From NCBI GenBank assembly GCA_021813335.1, contig JAKALC010000004.1, positions 1-16,391 on the forward strand: a stretch of DNA of 16,391 nucleotides, in the 5' to 3' direction. Positions within the stretch are counted from its first letter, which is position 1; every line of letters starts with the position of its first letter. The DNA is from a bacterium. Its GTDB lineage: Bacteria; Patescibacteriota; Minisyncoccia; Phycocordibacterales; SBAW01. The translations under genes were made by a program, and so were the position numbers. Below are positions 1 to 7,215 of the stretch, in pieces. The notes beneath the pieces are model-generated. The model did not search any database and had not been told where the DNA came from. It saw only the letters and a list, made by a program, of their open reading frames with translations.

Positions 1-510
1 GTTCATAATGAGCTGGAACCCCTGCATATCGTCGAGCATCGACGCGATGGCGACGCCGAGCGCCGTGAAGAGGAGCGCCACAAGCGCGGCGAACACGAGC
101 GCAAGCGGCAGCATCGACAGCGCTTCCGGACGGAAGCCGACGAAGAGCGTGAGGATGAACACGATAATGCCCTGGAGAAGAGCCACCGTGGCCCCGCCGA
201 GCGTCTGTCCCAGCATTATCTGGAGCCGGGAGACGGGCGCCACCAGCGTCTCCTTAAGGAAGCCGAACTGGCGGTCCCAGATGATCTGAATTCCTGAAAA
301 GACGGCGGTAAAAAGAATACCCATCGCGATGATTCCGGGAGCGAGAAAGTCGATATAGTCGCCGCCGCCCGCCCGCGCGTAGATGGGCCCAAGGCCGAAA
401 CCGAGCGCCACGAGGAAAAGAAGCGGCTGGCCTATGGAGCCGACGATGCGCGAACGCGCGCGGAAATAACGCTTGAGCTGCCGAAGCCAGAGAATATAAA
501 TAGCCATCAT
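1..510 (-). CDS. ABC-2 type transporter permease, DrrB-like (3' end outside window)
   Basis: Membrane subunit of an ABC-2 exporter, expected to pair with the DrrA-type ATPase encoded immediately upstream. The frame is open from the start to the window edge, giving 170 codons of N-terminal sequence. A short basic cytoplasmic start (WLRQLKRYFRARSR) precedes a first hydrophobic segment around residues 25-40. The stretch DYIDFLAPGIIAMGILFTAVFSG follows, then the amphipathic segment FLKETLVAPVSR, which is characteristic of ABC-2 permeases (NodJ/DrrB group), and further membrane helices. The start is ATGATG, so 507 is an equally good start; no clear Shine-Dalgarno is seen. The gene begins 22 bases after the ATPase stop, so the two are probably cotranscribed. 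The substrate cannot be told from sequence. The family call is firm; the C-terminus is unseen. Confidence 0.88.
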   Translation of the reverse strand, partial: MMAIYILWLRQLKRYFRARSRIVGSIGQPLLFLVALGFGLGPIYARAGGGDYIDFLAPGIIAMGILFTAVFSGIQIIWDRQFGFLKETLVAPVSRLQIMLGQTLGGATVALLQGIIVFILTLFVGFRPEALSMLPLALVFAALVALLFTALGVAIASMLDDMQGFQLIMN

Positions 511-532
511 ATAGAAAGTAAGTACCGGACGT

Positions 533-1342
533 TCAGCGCCGCCCGCCGGCTCGTACGATGTGCCGCAGCATCCGCTCGCTGGCGTCCGCATTCTCTTCGC
601 GTATTTCCTTGCCGGTAAGCGCGAGGAAGGCGTCTTCGAGCGTCGCCGCGTTCGCCGTTTCCTTCAATCGGGCCGGAGTGTCCGAGGCCACGATGGCGCC
701 GTGGTCGATGACGGCGATGCGGCCGGCCGCACGGTCGGCTTCCTCCATATAGTGCGTCGTGAAGAATATGGTCATATGCTCTTCGCGATTGAGGCGCCTC
801 AAATAGTCCCAGATATGGTTGCGCGTCTGCGGATCGAGACCCAAGGTCGGCTCGTCGAGGAATAGTATCGCCGGATGGTGGATGAGGCCGCGCGCGATCT
901 CGAGGCGCCGCTTCATACCGCCCGAAAAAGTCTTGATGAGATCGTTCCGGCGCTCCTCGAGCTCGACGAACGAAAGAAGCTCGTCGATGCGCGCGCGGCG
1001 CGTTTTCTTCGGCACGCCGTAGAGGACGCCGTGGAATTCGAGATTCTCCCACGCGGTGAGCTCGTCGTCGAGGGATGGGTCTTGGAAAACGATGCCGAAC
1101 GAACGGCGCGCCGCGTCCTGTTCCTCGATGGGATCGAAGCCGTTCACCCGTATCGTGCCGGAGGTCGGCTTGAGGAGCGTCGTCAGTATGCGGATGGTCG
1201 TCGATTTTCCCGCGCCGTTGGGGCCCAGGAATGCGAAGATCTCGCCCGCGCCGACCGAAAACGAAATGCCGTTCACGGCGGTCACGCCGTCGAATTTCTT
1301 GACGAGCCCGTCGACGCGGATCGCGCGAGTTTCATTCATCAT
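533..1342 (-). CDS. ABC-2 exporter ATP-binding protein, DrrA-like
   Basis: Cytoplasmic ATPase of an ABC-2 exporter, 269 aa. Visible motifs are Walker A GPNGAGKST (residues 40-48), Q-loop Q87, signature SGGMKRR (140-146), Walker B ILFLDEPT (159-166), D-loop GLD (168-170) and switch H197 in FFTTHYMEEAD. The form SGGMKRRLEIARGL and the short C-terminal tail after about residue 210 fit the DrrA/CcmA/NatA group rather than importer ATPases. The start is ATGATG (1342 or 1339). The frame extends further upstream without a stop, but that extension overlaps the MacB permease gene and has the composition of an antisense shadow, so it is rejected. The start lies 16 bases after the permease stop. The ABC-2 permease downstream is the expected partner. 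Substrate unknown. Confidence 0.93.
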   Translation of the reverse strand: MMNETRAIRVDGLVKKFDGVTAVNGISFSVGAGEIFAFLGPNGAGKSTTIRILTTLLKPTSGTIRVNGFDPIEEQDAARRSFGIVFQDPSLDDELTAWENLEFHGVLYGVPKKTRRARIDELLSFVELEERRNDLIKTFSGGMKRRLEIARGLIHHPAILFLDEPTLGLDPQTRNHIWDYLRRLNREEHMTIFFTTHYMEEADRAAGRIAVIDHGAIVASDTPARLKETANAATLEDAFLALTGKEIREENADASERMLRHIVRAGGRR

Positions 1343-1358
1343 CCCCGTAAGTATATCG

Positions 1359-2582
1359 CTATTCGTACCTGAGCGCCTCGATCGGGTTGAGCGACGCGGC
1401 CCGCCCGGCCGGATAGTAGCCGAAGATGATGCCGATCCCCGCGGAGACGCCGAAGGCGAGGATGACGGAGTCCGGAGAGACCTGCGTGGCGAGGACTCCG
1501 GCGGCCGTGACGCTCCAGGAGATAAACCATCCCAAAAGAACGCCGATAGCGCCGCCCGTGAGCGTGAGCGCGACGGCCTCCGCAAGGAATTGGAGATTGA
1601 TGTCCCGCTTCGTGGCGCCGATCGCCTTGCGGAGGCCGATCTCGCGCGTCCGCTCGGTGACGGAGGTGAGCATCATATTCATAATGCCGATGCCGCCGAC
1701 GACGAGCGAAATGCCCGCGACGGCGCCGAGCAGGAGCGTAAAGGTCGAGGTGACGTTCGACGCGGTCGCGAGGATGTCGGCCTGGTTGAGGACGTTGAAG
1801 TCGGCGTTCGAGGGATCGCTGATGCGGTGCCTCTCGAGGAGGAGATTGGTGATATCCGTCTGCGCTCCCGCCATAGCGCTCGGATCAGACGCTTGGATGT
1901 CGATGACCGAGAGATATTTGTTGCCGGAAAGATACTGCTGCGCCGTGGTCGAAGGAATATAGATCACCGTGTCCTGGCTGCCGAAGCCGGTGCCTCCTTT
2001 CGCGACCGTCGTGCCGATGACGGTGAAGAGCACTCCTTTGATGGCGATCTGCTGTCCCACGGGATCCGTCCCGTCAGGGAAGAGGTCCGAGACCGCCGTC
2101 GGCCCCAGGACGGCGACTTTGGCGAGCGAGGAGAGATGCGCGTCGGTCACGAAGGAACCTTCGGCCACCTGGACGTTTCGCACCGCGGCGTAATCGGGCG
2201 TGACGCCGTCGACCGTCGTGTTCGTGTTGGTGCCGCGCGCCGTTATCTGATAGCGGCCCGATACTTCCGAGGCGACCGCGGCCACGTTCGCGACCTCGGC
2301 CTGAATGGCATCCGCGTCGCTTTGGGTGAGCGATTCCGCCGTGCCGCGGCCCGCCGAGACGGCGTAGCCGAAGCTGCGCTGCGCGCCCGGCATCACCATA
2401 AGGAGGTTCGAGCCGATGCTTTGTATCGACGCGTTTATGGAGGCCTGCGCGCCGTTGCCGATGGCGGTCATCGCGATGACGGACGAGATGCCGATGACGA
2501 TGCCGAGCATTGTGAGACCGGAACGGACGCGGTTCGCGGAAAGCGCGGTATAGGTTTCGTGGAGGATGTCGGCGGAGGTCAT
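1359..2582 (-). CDS. MacB/FtsX-family ABC transporter permease
   Basis: Membrane subunit of a MacB/YknZ-type exporter, 407 aa, close to the usual length for the ATPase-less form. The N-terminus has the typical segment ANRVRSGLTMLGIVIGISSV with the first helix at about residues 20-42. A large extracytoplasmic MacB_PCD domain (about 45-275) follows. The C-terminal FtsX domain has three helices and the hallmark sequence SVTERTREIGLRKAIGAT; the protein ends in LNPIEALRYE. Its ATPase is the gene upstream (9-base gap) and the adaptor lies before that, giving the order adaptor-ATPase-permease as in YknXYZ. These transporters act mechanically on periplasmic or extracellular substrates; the substrate here is unknown. 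No strong Shine-Dalgarno is visible, which fits translational coupling. Confidence 0.94.
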   Translation of the reverse strand: MTSADILHETYTALSANRVRSGLTMLGIVIGISSVIAMTAIGNGAQASINASIQSIGSNLLMVMPGAQRSFGYAVSAGRGTAESLTQSDADAIQAEVANVAAVASEVSGRYQITARGTNTNTTVDGVTPDYAAVRNVQVAEGSFVTDAHLSSLAKVAVLGPTAVSDLFPDGTDPVGQQIAIKGVLFTVIGTTVAKGGTGFGSQDTVIYIPSTTAQQYLSGNKYLSVIDIQASDPSAMAGAQTDITNLLLERHRISDPSNADFNVLNQADILATASNVTSTFTLLLGAVAGISLVVGGIGIMNMMLTSVTERTREIGLRKAIGATKRDINLQFLAEAVALTLTGGAIGVLLGWFISWSVTAAGVLATQVSPDSVILAFGVSAGIGIIFGYYPAGRAASLNPIEALRYE

Positions 2583-2591
2583 AGAAAGGTT

Positions 2592-3299
2592 TTACGCGCC
2601 CCGGCGCCGCTTCGAGCCGTGGAGCTTCTCGTCTTCGATGATAAGGCCGTCCTTGATATGGATGATCCTCTCGGCGTGCTCCGCGACGTCGTGCTCGTGG
2701 GTGATGAGGATGATCGTGCGGCCGAGTGTTTCGTTGAGGCGCTGGAACGTGCCGAGAACGATCTCGCCGGTTGTGGTGTCGAGATTGCCGGTCGGTTCGT
2801 CGGCGAGGATGAGCGCCGGATCATTGACGAGGGCGCGCGCGATGGCGACGCGCTGTATCTGGCCCCCGGAGAGCTCGTTCGAACGGTGTCCGAAATAAAT
2901 ATCGTCGAGCCCCGCCGCGGCGAGCGCCGCCCGCGCGCGCTTGTCGCGCGCGTGATCGTCCGCGCCCGCATAAACGAGGGGAAGCATCACGTTGCGCAGG
3001 ACCGTCGTGCGCGGAAGGAGATTGAACTGCTGGAAGACAAAGCCGATCTTGTTCTTGCGCAGGGCGGCGAGCTCGTCGTCGGGAAGCGTCGAGACGTCGC
3101 GTCCGTCGAGAACGTACGAGCCCGAGGTCGGCGTGTCGAGGCATCCGAGAATGTGCATCAGGGTCGATTTGCCCGAACCCGAGGGACCCATAACGGCGAC
3201 GAACTCGCCGTCCTCGATCGAAAAGGAGACGCCGCGCAGCGCTTGGAACGCGGTTTCTCCCAGGCCGTAGGTCTTGGTGATGTTCTTGACCTCGATCAT
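2592..3299 (-). CDS. MacB/LolD-type ABC transporter ATP-binding protein
   Basis: ATPase of the MacAB-like exporter, 235 aa, a typical length for LolD/MacB/YknY nucleotide-binding subunits. Motifs seen are A-loop Y11, Walker A GPSGSGKST (38-46), Q-loop Q90 in FVFQQFNLLP, signature LSGGQIQR (143-150), Walker B LILADEPTGNLD (163-174) and switch H201 in LITHEHDVA. The ADEPTGNLD sequence is diagnostic of the MacB/LolD group. The start MIEVKN follows the adaptor stop by a single base (TAATATG), with GGCGGG a few bases upstream inside the adaptor gene, so translation is probably coupled. The open frame extends further upstream, but only as a shadow across the adaptor gene. It partners the FtsX-type permease downstream. 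Confidence 0.95.
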   Translation of the reverse strand: MIEVKNITKTYGLGETAFQALRGVSFSIEDGEFVAVMGPSGSGKSTLMHILGCLDTPTSGSYVLDGRDVSTLPDDELAALRKNKIGFVFQQFNLLPRTTVLRNVMLPLVYAGADDHARDKRARAALAAAGLDDIYFGHRSNELSGGQIQRVAIARALVNDPALILADEPTGNLDTTTGEIVLGTFQRLNETLGRTIILITHEHDVAEHAERIIHIKDGLIIEDEKLHGSKRRRGA

Positions 3300-3300
3300 A

Positions 3301-5136
3301 TTACCCGCCGATCCGCACGGCGCCCCCGGCAGGGCGGGCTCCGTTCGCGCTACCCCCGGCGCGGTTGCCGCCCAAGGTTCCGAAGATCGACGGCGCCGAT
3401 GCTCCTCCCGCCGCCGCGGAACCGGAGGTCGCACGGACGACGACTTGATCGCCGGAGGAGAGGCCGGCCACTATCTGGGTCGAGGTGGTGTTCGAAGCCC
3501 CGATCGTCACCGGAGTTTGGCGCGGGATCTCTTCGGACAGGGTTCCCTGCGCGCCGCCGCTTGCCGTGATGGGAGGATCGAACACGAGCACGTACGACGA
3601 CCCGTCGCTTGCCGTATGCACGGCGCTCGCGGGGACCGTAAGCGCGTTCGTGACGACGTCCGTGTCGATCGAGGCGTTGACGCTCATACCGGGTTTGACG
3701 CGCGCATCCTGCGTCGAGAACCCTATCTTGACGGTGTAGGAAACGACCCCTTGCGACACGGTGCCGATGGGGCTGATGTCGGCGACTTCGCCCGCGATCG
3801 AGAGGTCGGGGAAAGCGTCGAAGGTCAACGTTGCCTTGTCGCCGAGCTTCACCGTCGCGGCGTCGACCTCGTTGAGGGTCAGGACGGCGAGCTGTTCCGA
3901 GGTCACAAGCGTCGCGACCGTCGTGCCGGACGAGACCTGCTGGTACGGCGTCACGCTGAGCCCAACGGTCCCGTCGAACGGCGCTGTCACGTAATAATTC
4001 GCCAGATTATCCTGCGCGTCCTTGAGCGCATTTTGCGCCGTCTCGACCGAGAGCTGCGCCGAAGCGAGGTCGAGCGCCGTCGCGCCGGCCTGGAGCTCCT
4101 GAAGCGACAGCTGCTTCTCGTTGATGGATTGCTTGTCGGCTGAGATGGAGGTCGAGTCGGAAAGGAGGGAGGATGAATGCGAGGAAAGTTTGCTCGTGTA
4201 GGAAGAGAGCGAGGATATCTGGGTCGTCGCAATCGAGGGAACCGTAAGATTGTTCGCCGTGAGCTGGTCCGAATAGTACTGAATGAGCGCGTTGCTTGCT
4301 TTTACCGCGTTCGTGACGAGGCCGAGAGTCGTATAGGTCTCGGAGAGGATGTTTTCGGTCGTCGTCGCATCGGCCGAGGCGAGATTGACGTTCTTGAAAT
4401 CCATAAACGTCGCGTCGTAGGACGTTTTGGCGCTGGTGTAGGCTGCGTACGCGCTGTCGCGGAGATCTTGGGCGTGCGCGAGGTCGTACTTGCTCGCAGC
4501 ATTCTCGTACCAGTCGATGTTCCACTGCTGGATCTTGTTCGTCTCGCTGCCGAAGTCCACGTCCTGAAGTCCCGTCATAATGGTCGGCAGGTCGAGGAAG
4601 GTATTGGCGAGGTCGGAGGTGCTGTTCGCATAGGCCGTGACCAGGCTGTTCTCTGCCGTCGAAACGGCGTCCTGGGCCTGCGCGAGCTCGAGCGCGGTCG
4701 GCGGCTCCGTCACTTTCTGCAGATTGATCTCCGCGCTTTGAAGATTGGCTTTCGCGTCGCGCACCTGCTTCTCGGCGTTGGTCGGATCGACTTCCGCGAT
4801 AAGCGTGCCTCGAGTGACTTTCTCCCCGTCCTGAACGCCGATATAGACGATCTGTCCCGAAGCCTGCGGCGAAAGGCTCAGCTGATTCGATGCCGAAACC
4901 TGGCCCGAACCGGTGACCGAGACGACAAGCGTTCCCGCCTCCGCTTGCGCGACGACGTAGCGCGGGATGCCGGCGGTGCTCGTCGCCGCGGCGAAAACCC
5001 GCCACAGGACGAACACGGCAAGGACAAGGGCGCCTATGCGGAGGGAGCGATGTTTGCGGAACGAAGCGCGGGCGCGTACGAAGCCCGCAGAGAAGGTTTT
5101 GTTCGAGGAAACGAGCGTGTTGAAAGAAAATGACAT
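3301..5136 (-). CDS. MacA/HlyD-family adaptor (periplasmic-type membrane fusion protein), long coiled coil
   Basis: Adaptor subunit of a MacAB/YknXYZ-type exporter, 611 aa, clearly longer than typical MacA proteins (under 400 aa). It has a basic N-terminus and one anchoring helix at about residues 32-51. The first half of the barrel-sandwich (lipoyl-like) domain lies at about 62-115. A long helical region rich in Ala, Ser, Gln and Leu spans about 118-380. The second barrel-sandwich half starts at APFDGTV (385), followed by beta-barrel and membrane-proximal domains. The last 40 or so residues are a low-complexity Gly/Ala tail. The helical region contains an apparent insertion (about 175-270) with Trp, Tyr and Asp not expected in a plain coiled coil. 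No Shine-Dalgarno is seen. No outer-membrane TolC-like gene is visible, consistent with a monoderm-type exporter. Confidence 0.9.
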   Translation of the reverse strand: MSFSFNTLVSSNKTFSAGFVRARASFRKHRSLRIGALVLAVFVLWRVFAAATSTAGIPRYVVAQAEAGTLVVSVTGSGQVSASNQLSLSPQASGQIVYIGVQDGEKVTRGTLIAEVDPTNAEKQVRDAKANLQSAEINLQKVTEPPTALELAQAQDAVSTAENSLVTAYANSTSDLANTFLDLPTIMTGLQDVDFGSETNKIQQWNIDWYENAASKYDLAHAQDLRDSAYAAYTSAKTSYDATFMDFKNVNLASADATTTENILSETYTTLGLVTNAVKASNALIQYYSDQLTANNLTVPSIATTQISSLSSYTSKLSSHSSSLLSDSTSISADKQSINEKQLSLQELQAGATALDLASAQLSVETAQNALKDAQDNLANYYVTAPFDGTVGLSVTPYQQVSSGTTVATLVTSEQLAVLTLNEVDAATVKLGDKATLTFDAFPDLSIAGEVADISPIGTVSQGVVSYTVKIGFSTQDARVKPGMSVNASIDTDVVTNALTVPASAVHTASDGSSYVLVFDPPITASGGAQGTLSEEIPRQTPVTIGASNTTSTQIVAGLSSGDQVVVRATSGSAAAGGASAPSIFGTLGGNRAGGSANGARPAGGAVRIGG

Positions 5137-5163
5137 AGCGGTATGAGGTTAGCGGGCGCCCCG

Positions 5164-5622
5164 TCAGAACGAAGGCGCGTTATAGTTCGGCGGCGGAGGC
5201 GGCAGGATGCGGATGAAGCGGGCCTGTATCGCCGATGACGTCGCAGCGTCGGCCGAGTCGCCGATGACGATGATCGCCGCGCCCGGCACGAGCGCCGAGG
5301 TGCTCGCGTCGCCCCATTCGTTGCGGATGAGCGTGGTCGAAGCCACGACGATTTTCTGAGAGGAGCCGTCGCGCGCGATCAGGGTGAGGGTCGGCAAGGC
5401 CGCCGCTTTGAGCGTGCCGATTGCCCCGTGCCCGCCGCGTATGAGCATATGGGGAAGGGTATGCATTCCCCACGGTCCCGGCAGGCGATACTCGAACCGC
5501 GCGCGGCGATAACCCGCGAACATTCCGCCCATAAAAAGAAGAAAGGCCAGAGCGAGAACGCCGAGTGCGATGAGGAGGCGGTGTACTCCGGAAATGCGGG
5601 GGTAATGTCCGTGAGGTTCCAT
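5164..5622 (-). CDS. Membrane-anchored small protein with DUF5666-like beta domain
   Basis: A 152-aa protein with a short N-terminal tail, one strong hydrophobic helix (about residues 16-37) and an extracytoplasmic domain. From about residue 64 the pattern (GAIGTLKAA, LTLIARDGSSQKIVV, TTLIRNE, LVPGAAIIVIGDS, IQARFIRI) resembles the DUF5666/OB-like repeat unit. In that unit a short barrel carries G-T, V-V-x-G and I-x-A-x-x-I signatures. This likeness is judged by eye only. The protein ends in a proline run and NYNAPSF. It sits 27 bases before the adaptor gene and 14 bases after the putative anti-sigma gene, so it belongs to the same operon. It could be an accessory envelope protein of the exporter or a sensor. 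Function unknown. Confidence 0.8.
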   Translation of the reverse strand: MEPHGHYPRISGVHRLLIALGVLALAFLLFMGGMFAGYRRARFEYRLPGPWGMHTLPHMLIRGGHGAIGTLKAAALPTLTLIARDGSSQKIVVASTTLIRNEWGDASTSALVPGAAIIVIGDSADAATSSAIQARFIRILPPPPPNYNAPSF

Positions 5623-5636
5623 AGAATACGGTGACG

Positions 5637-6059
5637 TTATGCCAGGGCGGCGGGAAAGCCGCGGCCGGCGATCATTCTAATATTCGGCACGGCGCGCGAA
5701 AGCGACCATACCAACACGAACAGCGCGGCGAAGAAAAGCGCGAGGGGAAGAGCCGGCAGCGATTCGGCGAGCGAAAGCGCGAACTCGCGCCACGACGCGA
5801 GCACGGCGTCGTGATCGGTCATCAGGAGATCGAGGTACTCGGAGAAGCCGGAAAGGTAGAATTCGCGCGCGGCGTAGGACAGCGTCTCGAACAGAAGCGT
5901 CGCGGAAACGAAGGTCGTGGCAAGCAGGGCTGCCGCGCGCGCCGCGGCGCCGCGGCGTTCGAGCTTGGCGATGTTCGCGAGGACGGCCTCATAGAGGCCG
6001 CGCGGCGCCGCGGCGCGTTCGAGTTCGGCCTCGTCAATGCCGGCGGTTGCGCGCTCCAT
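5637..6059 (-). CDS. Two-helix membrane protein downstream of ECF sigma gene, candidate anti-sigma factor
   Basis: A 140-aa protein with an N-terminal cytoplasmic-type segment (about 1-38, containing PRGLYEAVLANIAKLERR), a hydrophobic helix at about 40-57, a mainly polar middle part with FSEYLDLLMTDHDAV, and a second helix at about 100-122. The tail RAVPNIRMIAGRG is basic. The gene starts 8 bases after the stop of the ECF sigma gene. A short amphipathic N-terminus joined to membrane helices, encoded directly after a sigma factor, is the usual arrangement of membrane-bound anti-sigma factors. No zinc-binding HxxxCxxC motif is present, so it is not a ZAS-type anti-sigma factor. The role is inferred from position and topology, not from a recognised domain. 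Confidence 0.78.
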   Translation of the reverse strand: MERATAGIDEAELERAAAPRGLYEAVLANIAKLERRGAAARAAALLATTFVSATLLFETLSYAAREFYLSGFSEYLDLLMTDHDAVLASWREFALSLAESLPALPLALFFAALFVLVWSLSRAVPNIRMIAGRGFPAALA

Positions 6060-6067
6060 AATGTTAT

Positions 6068-6670
6068 TTATATACGCGGCTCCGTACCGTTTTGGTCCTT
6101 TTTGAGGGCGCTTCGCACGAGGGCGAGTGCGCGGCGATGGCGGCTCTTTACGGTGTTGAGCGGTTCTCCGAGCGCCCGCCCGATCTCGTCGAAGGTCATA
6201 TCCTCGAAGTATTTCAGGAGCAGCACTTCGCGCGCGCGGAAAGGAAGCGCGGCGAGCGCCCGCTCAAGCGCTTCCTTGCTCTCCGCTTCGGCGAACAGGT
6301 CGTCCGGCTGCGGGGCGTCGTCGGGAAGCGTTTCAAGAAGCCGGTTGCCGCCGTCCTCGGTGTCGAATGCCGAGAAGGGGCTCGACCCTTTCCGGCTCTT
6401 TTTGCGCGCGAAATCGATAGCGGTATTCCTGAGAATGGCGAACATCCACGTGCGGAACGAGGCCGCTTCGCGGCGATAGCGCTTCAGGTTCCTCCACGCC
6501 TTGATGAACGCTTCTTGCGTTATGTCGTTCGCGTCATCGCCGCCTCCAAGCCGCAGGGCAAGATCGTAAGCCTGGTCGAGATAGCGCCCGACGAGCGCGG
6601 GGAACGCGGAGCCGTCGCCCTTCAGATGGGCCTCAATGAGTTCTTCGTCGGTCGGCTGCATAGGATGCAT
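6068..6670 (-). CDS. ECF-type RNA polymerase sigma factor (sigma-70 family)
   Basis: A 200-aa group 4 (ECF) sigma factor. The sigma-2 domain covers about residues 22-90, with YLDQAYDLALRL, the DITQEAFIKAWRNL region 2.2 motif that contacts core polymerase, and FRTWMFAILRNTAIDFARKK for -10 recognition. An acidic linker (about 95-130) precedes the sigma-4 domain (about 135-192), with LPFRAREVLLLKYFEDMTFDEIGRALGEPLNTVKSRHRRAL forming the helix-turn-helix. Three in-frame ATGs lie close together (6673, 6670, 6661). AAGAGG sits 6 nt before the second, so 6670 is preferred. The open frame upstream continues only as a shadow of the preceding gene. It heads the run of transporter genes, so it may control them, but no autoregulated promoter could be recognised in the short gap upstream. 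Confidence 0.93.
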   Translation of the reverse strand: MHPMQPTDEELIEAHLKGDGSAFPALVGRYLDQAYDLALRLGGGDDANDITQEAFIKAWRNLKRYRREAASFRTWMFAILRNTAIDFARKKSRKGSSPFSAFDTEDGGNRLLETLPDDAPQPDDLFAEAESKEALERALAALPFRAREVLLLKYFEDMTFDEIGRALGEPLNTVKSRHRRALALVRSALKKDQNGTEPRI

Positions 6671-6690
6671 CATATACCTCTTGCGTGCGG

Positions 6691-6720
6691 AAAAGAAAAA
6701 GCCGTACGCATACGCACGGC
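6691..6720 (-). terminator. Intrinsic terminator after the 7071-6736 gene, directly before the sigma gene
   Basis: On the minus strand an 8-bp stem (GCCGTGCG with CGTACGGC, one G-U pair, four-base loop, 6720-6701) is followed by TTTTTCTTTT. This is a textbook rho-independent terminator. It lies 15 bases after the small membrane protein gene and about 20 bases before the sigma factor start region. It therefore either separates the two transcription units or acts as a leader attenuator for the sigma operon. Confidence 0.85.
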
Positions 6721-6735
6721 ATTTTGATGGAACCA

Positions 6736-7071
6736 TCACCAATCCGGCTCGAACGAATCCTGTTCGGCGGCGGAGCGCGCGACGTCCGCCTCTGCCGGAT
6801 CGGAAGGGACCGACTCGGAGACGAACCATCGCTTGAAGAAGCCGAACAGGATGGCGAGCGCCCCGAGGGCGAACAAGACGGCGGTCGCTTCGAGCGCGGG
6901 AAGGGGATACGGCCCTTCTGCGGCGCCGAGCATCGTCTCGACGATCGCGGCTATCAGGAATCCGCCGGAAAGAAAGATGACTCCAACGACGATCCACATC
7001 GTTCCGCAGGATTCCCGGCGCCGGTCTTCCCATACGCGCTCAGGGCGGCACGATTCCCCGTGCTCATCCAT
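6736..7071 (-). CDS. Small two-helix membrane protein, unknown function
   Basis: A 111-aa protein of no family I recognise. The N-terminus (1-24) is charged and holds two cysteines (C8, C22). Helix one is at about residues 25-45 (TMWIVVGVIFLSGGFLIAAIV), a short loop contains PYPLP, and helix two is at about 60-79 (TAVLFALGALAILFGF). The tail is acidic and ends SFEPDW. The start at 7071 is fixed by an excellent Shine-Dalgarno, AGGAGGG, 6 bases upstream; the frame extends to 7155, but that longer start has no such site. The gene has its own terminator just downstream, so it is probably monocistronic. The strong ribosome site and terminator argue for a real gene. Confidence 0.78.
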   Translation of the reverse strand: MDEHGESCRPERVWEDRRRESCGTMWIVVGVIFLSGGFLIAAIVETMLGAAEGPYPLPALEATAVLFALGALAILFGFFKRWFVSESVPSDPAEADVARSAAEQDSFEPDW

Positions 7072-7167
7072 AGCGAGCCCTCCTATAGTTAGCTGGCAGC
7101 GTTTCAAAAAATACCGCTTCTGCATAAACGGTACGATATCTCGGCGGAGAGTCAAGAAACCCGCGCT

Positions 7168-7200
7168 AAAAGAAAAAGGCCGACACTCGGGGCGTCGGCC
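7168..7200 (-). terminator. Intrinsic terminator after the HicB-like gene
   Basis: On the minus strand GGCCGAC (7200-7194) pairs with GTCGGCC (7184-7178). Two further inner pairs are possible around a five-base loop, and TTTTTCTTTT follows. It lies 15 bases past the stop of the gene ending at 7216, so it closes that unit. Confidence 0.9.
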
Positions 7201-7215
7201 GGTTTGCCGCTCACG

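Noticed and set aside
533..1585. Upstream-extended start for the DrrA-like ATPase (350 aa)
   Set aside because: The extra N-terminus overlaps the conserved C-terminal end of the MacB permease and is Ser/Arg/Pro-rich shadow sequence. Family members start near the ATGATG at 1342.
1056..3569. Very long plus-strand open frame (837 codons) opposite the ABC transporter genes
   Set aside because: It lies antisense to three clearly recognised ABC genes, its translation is Arg/Asp/Gly-rich low-complexity sequence without domains, and long antisense frames are expected in GC-rich codon-biased DNA.
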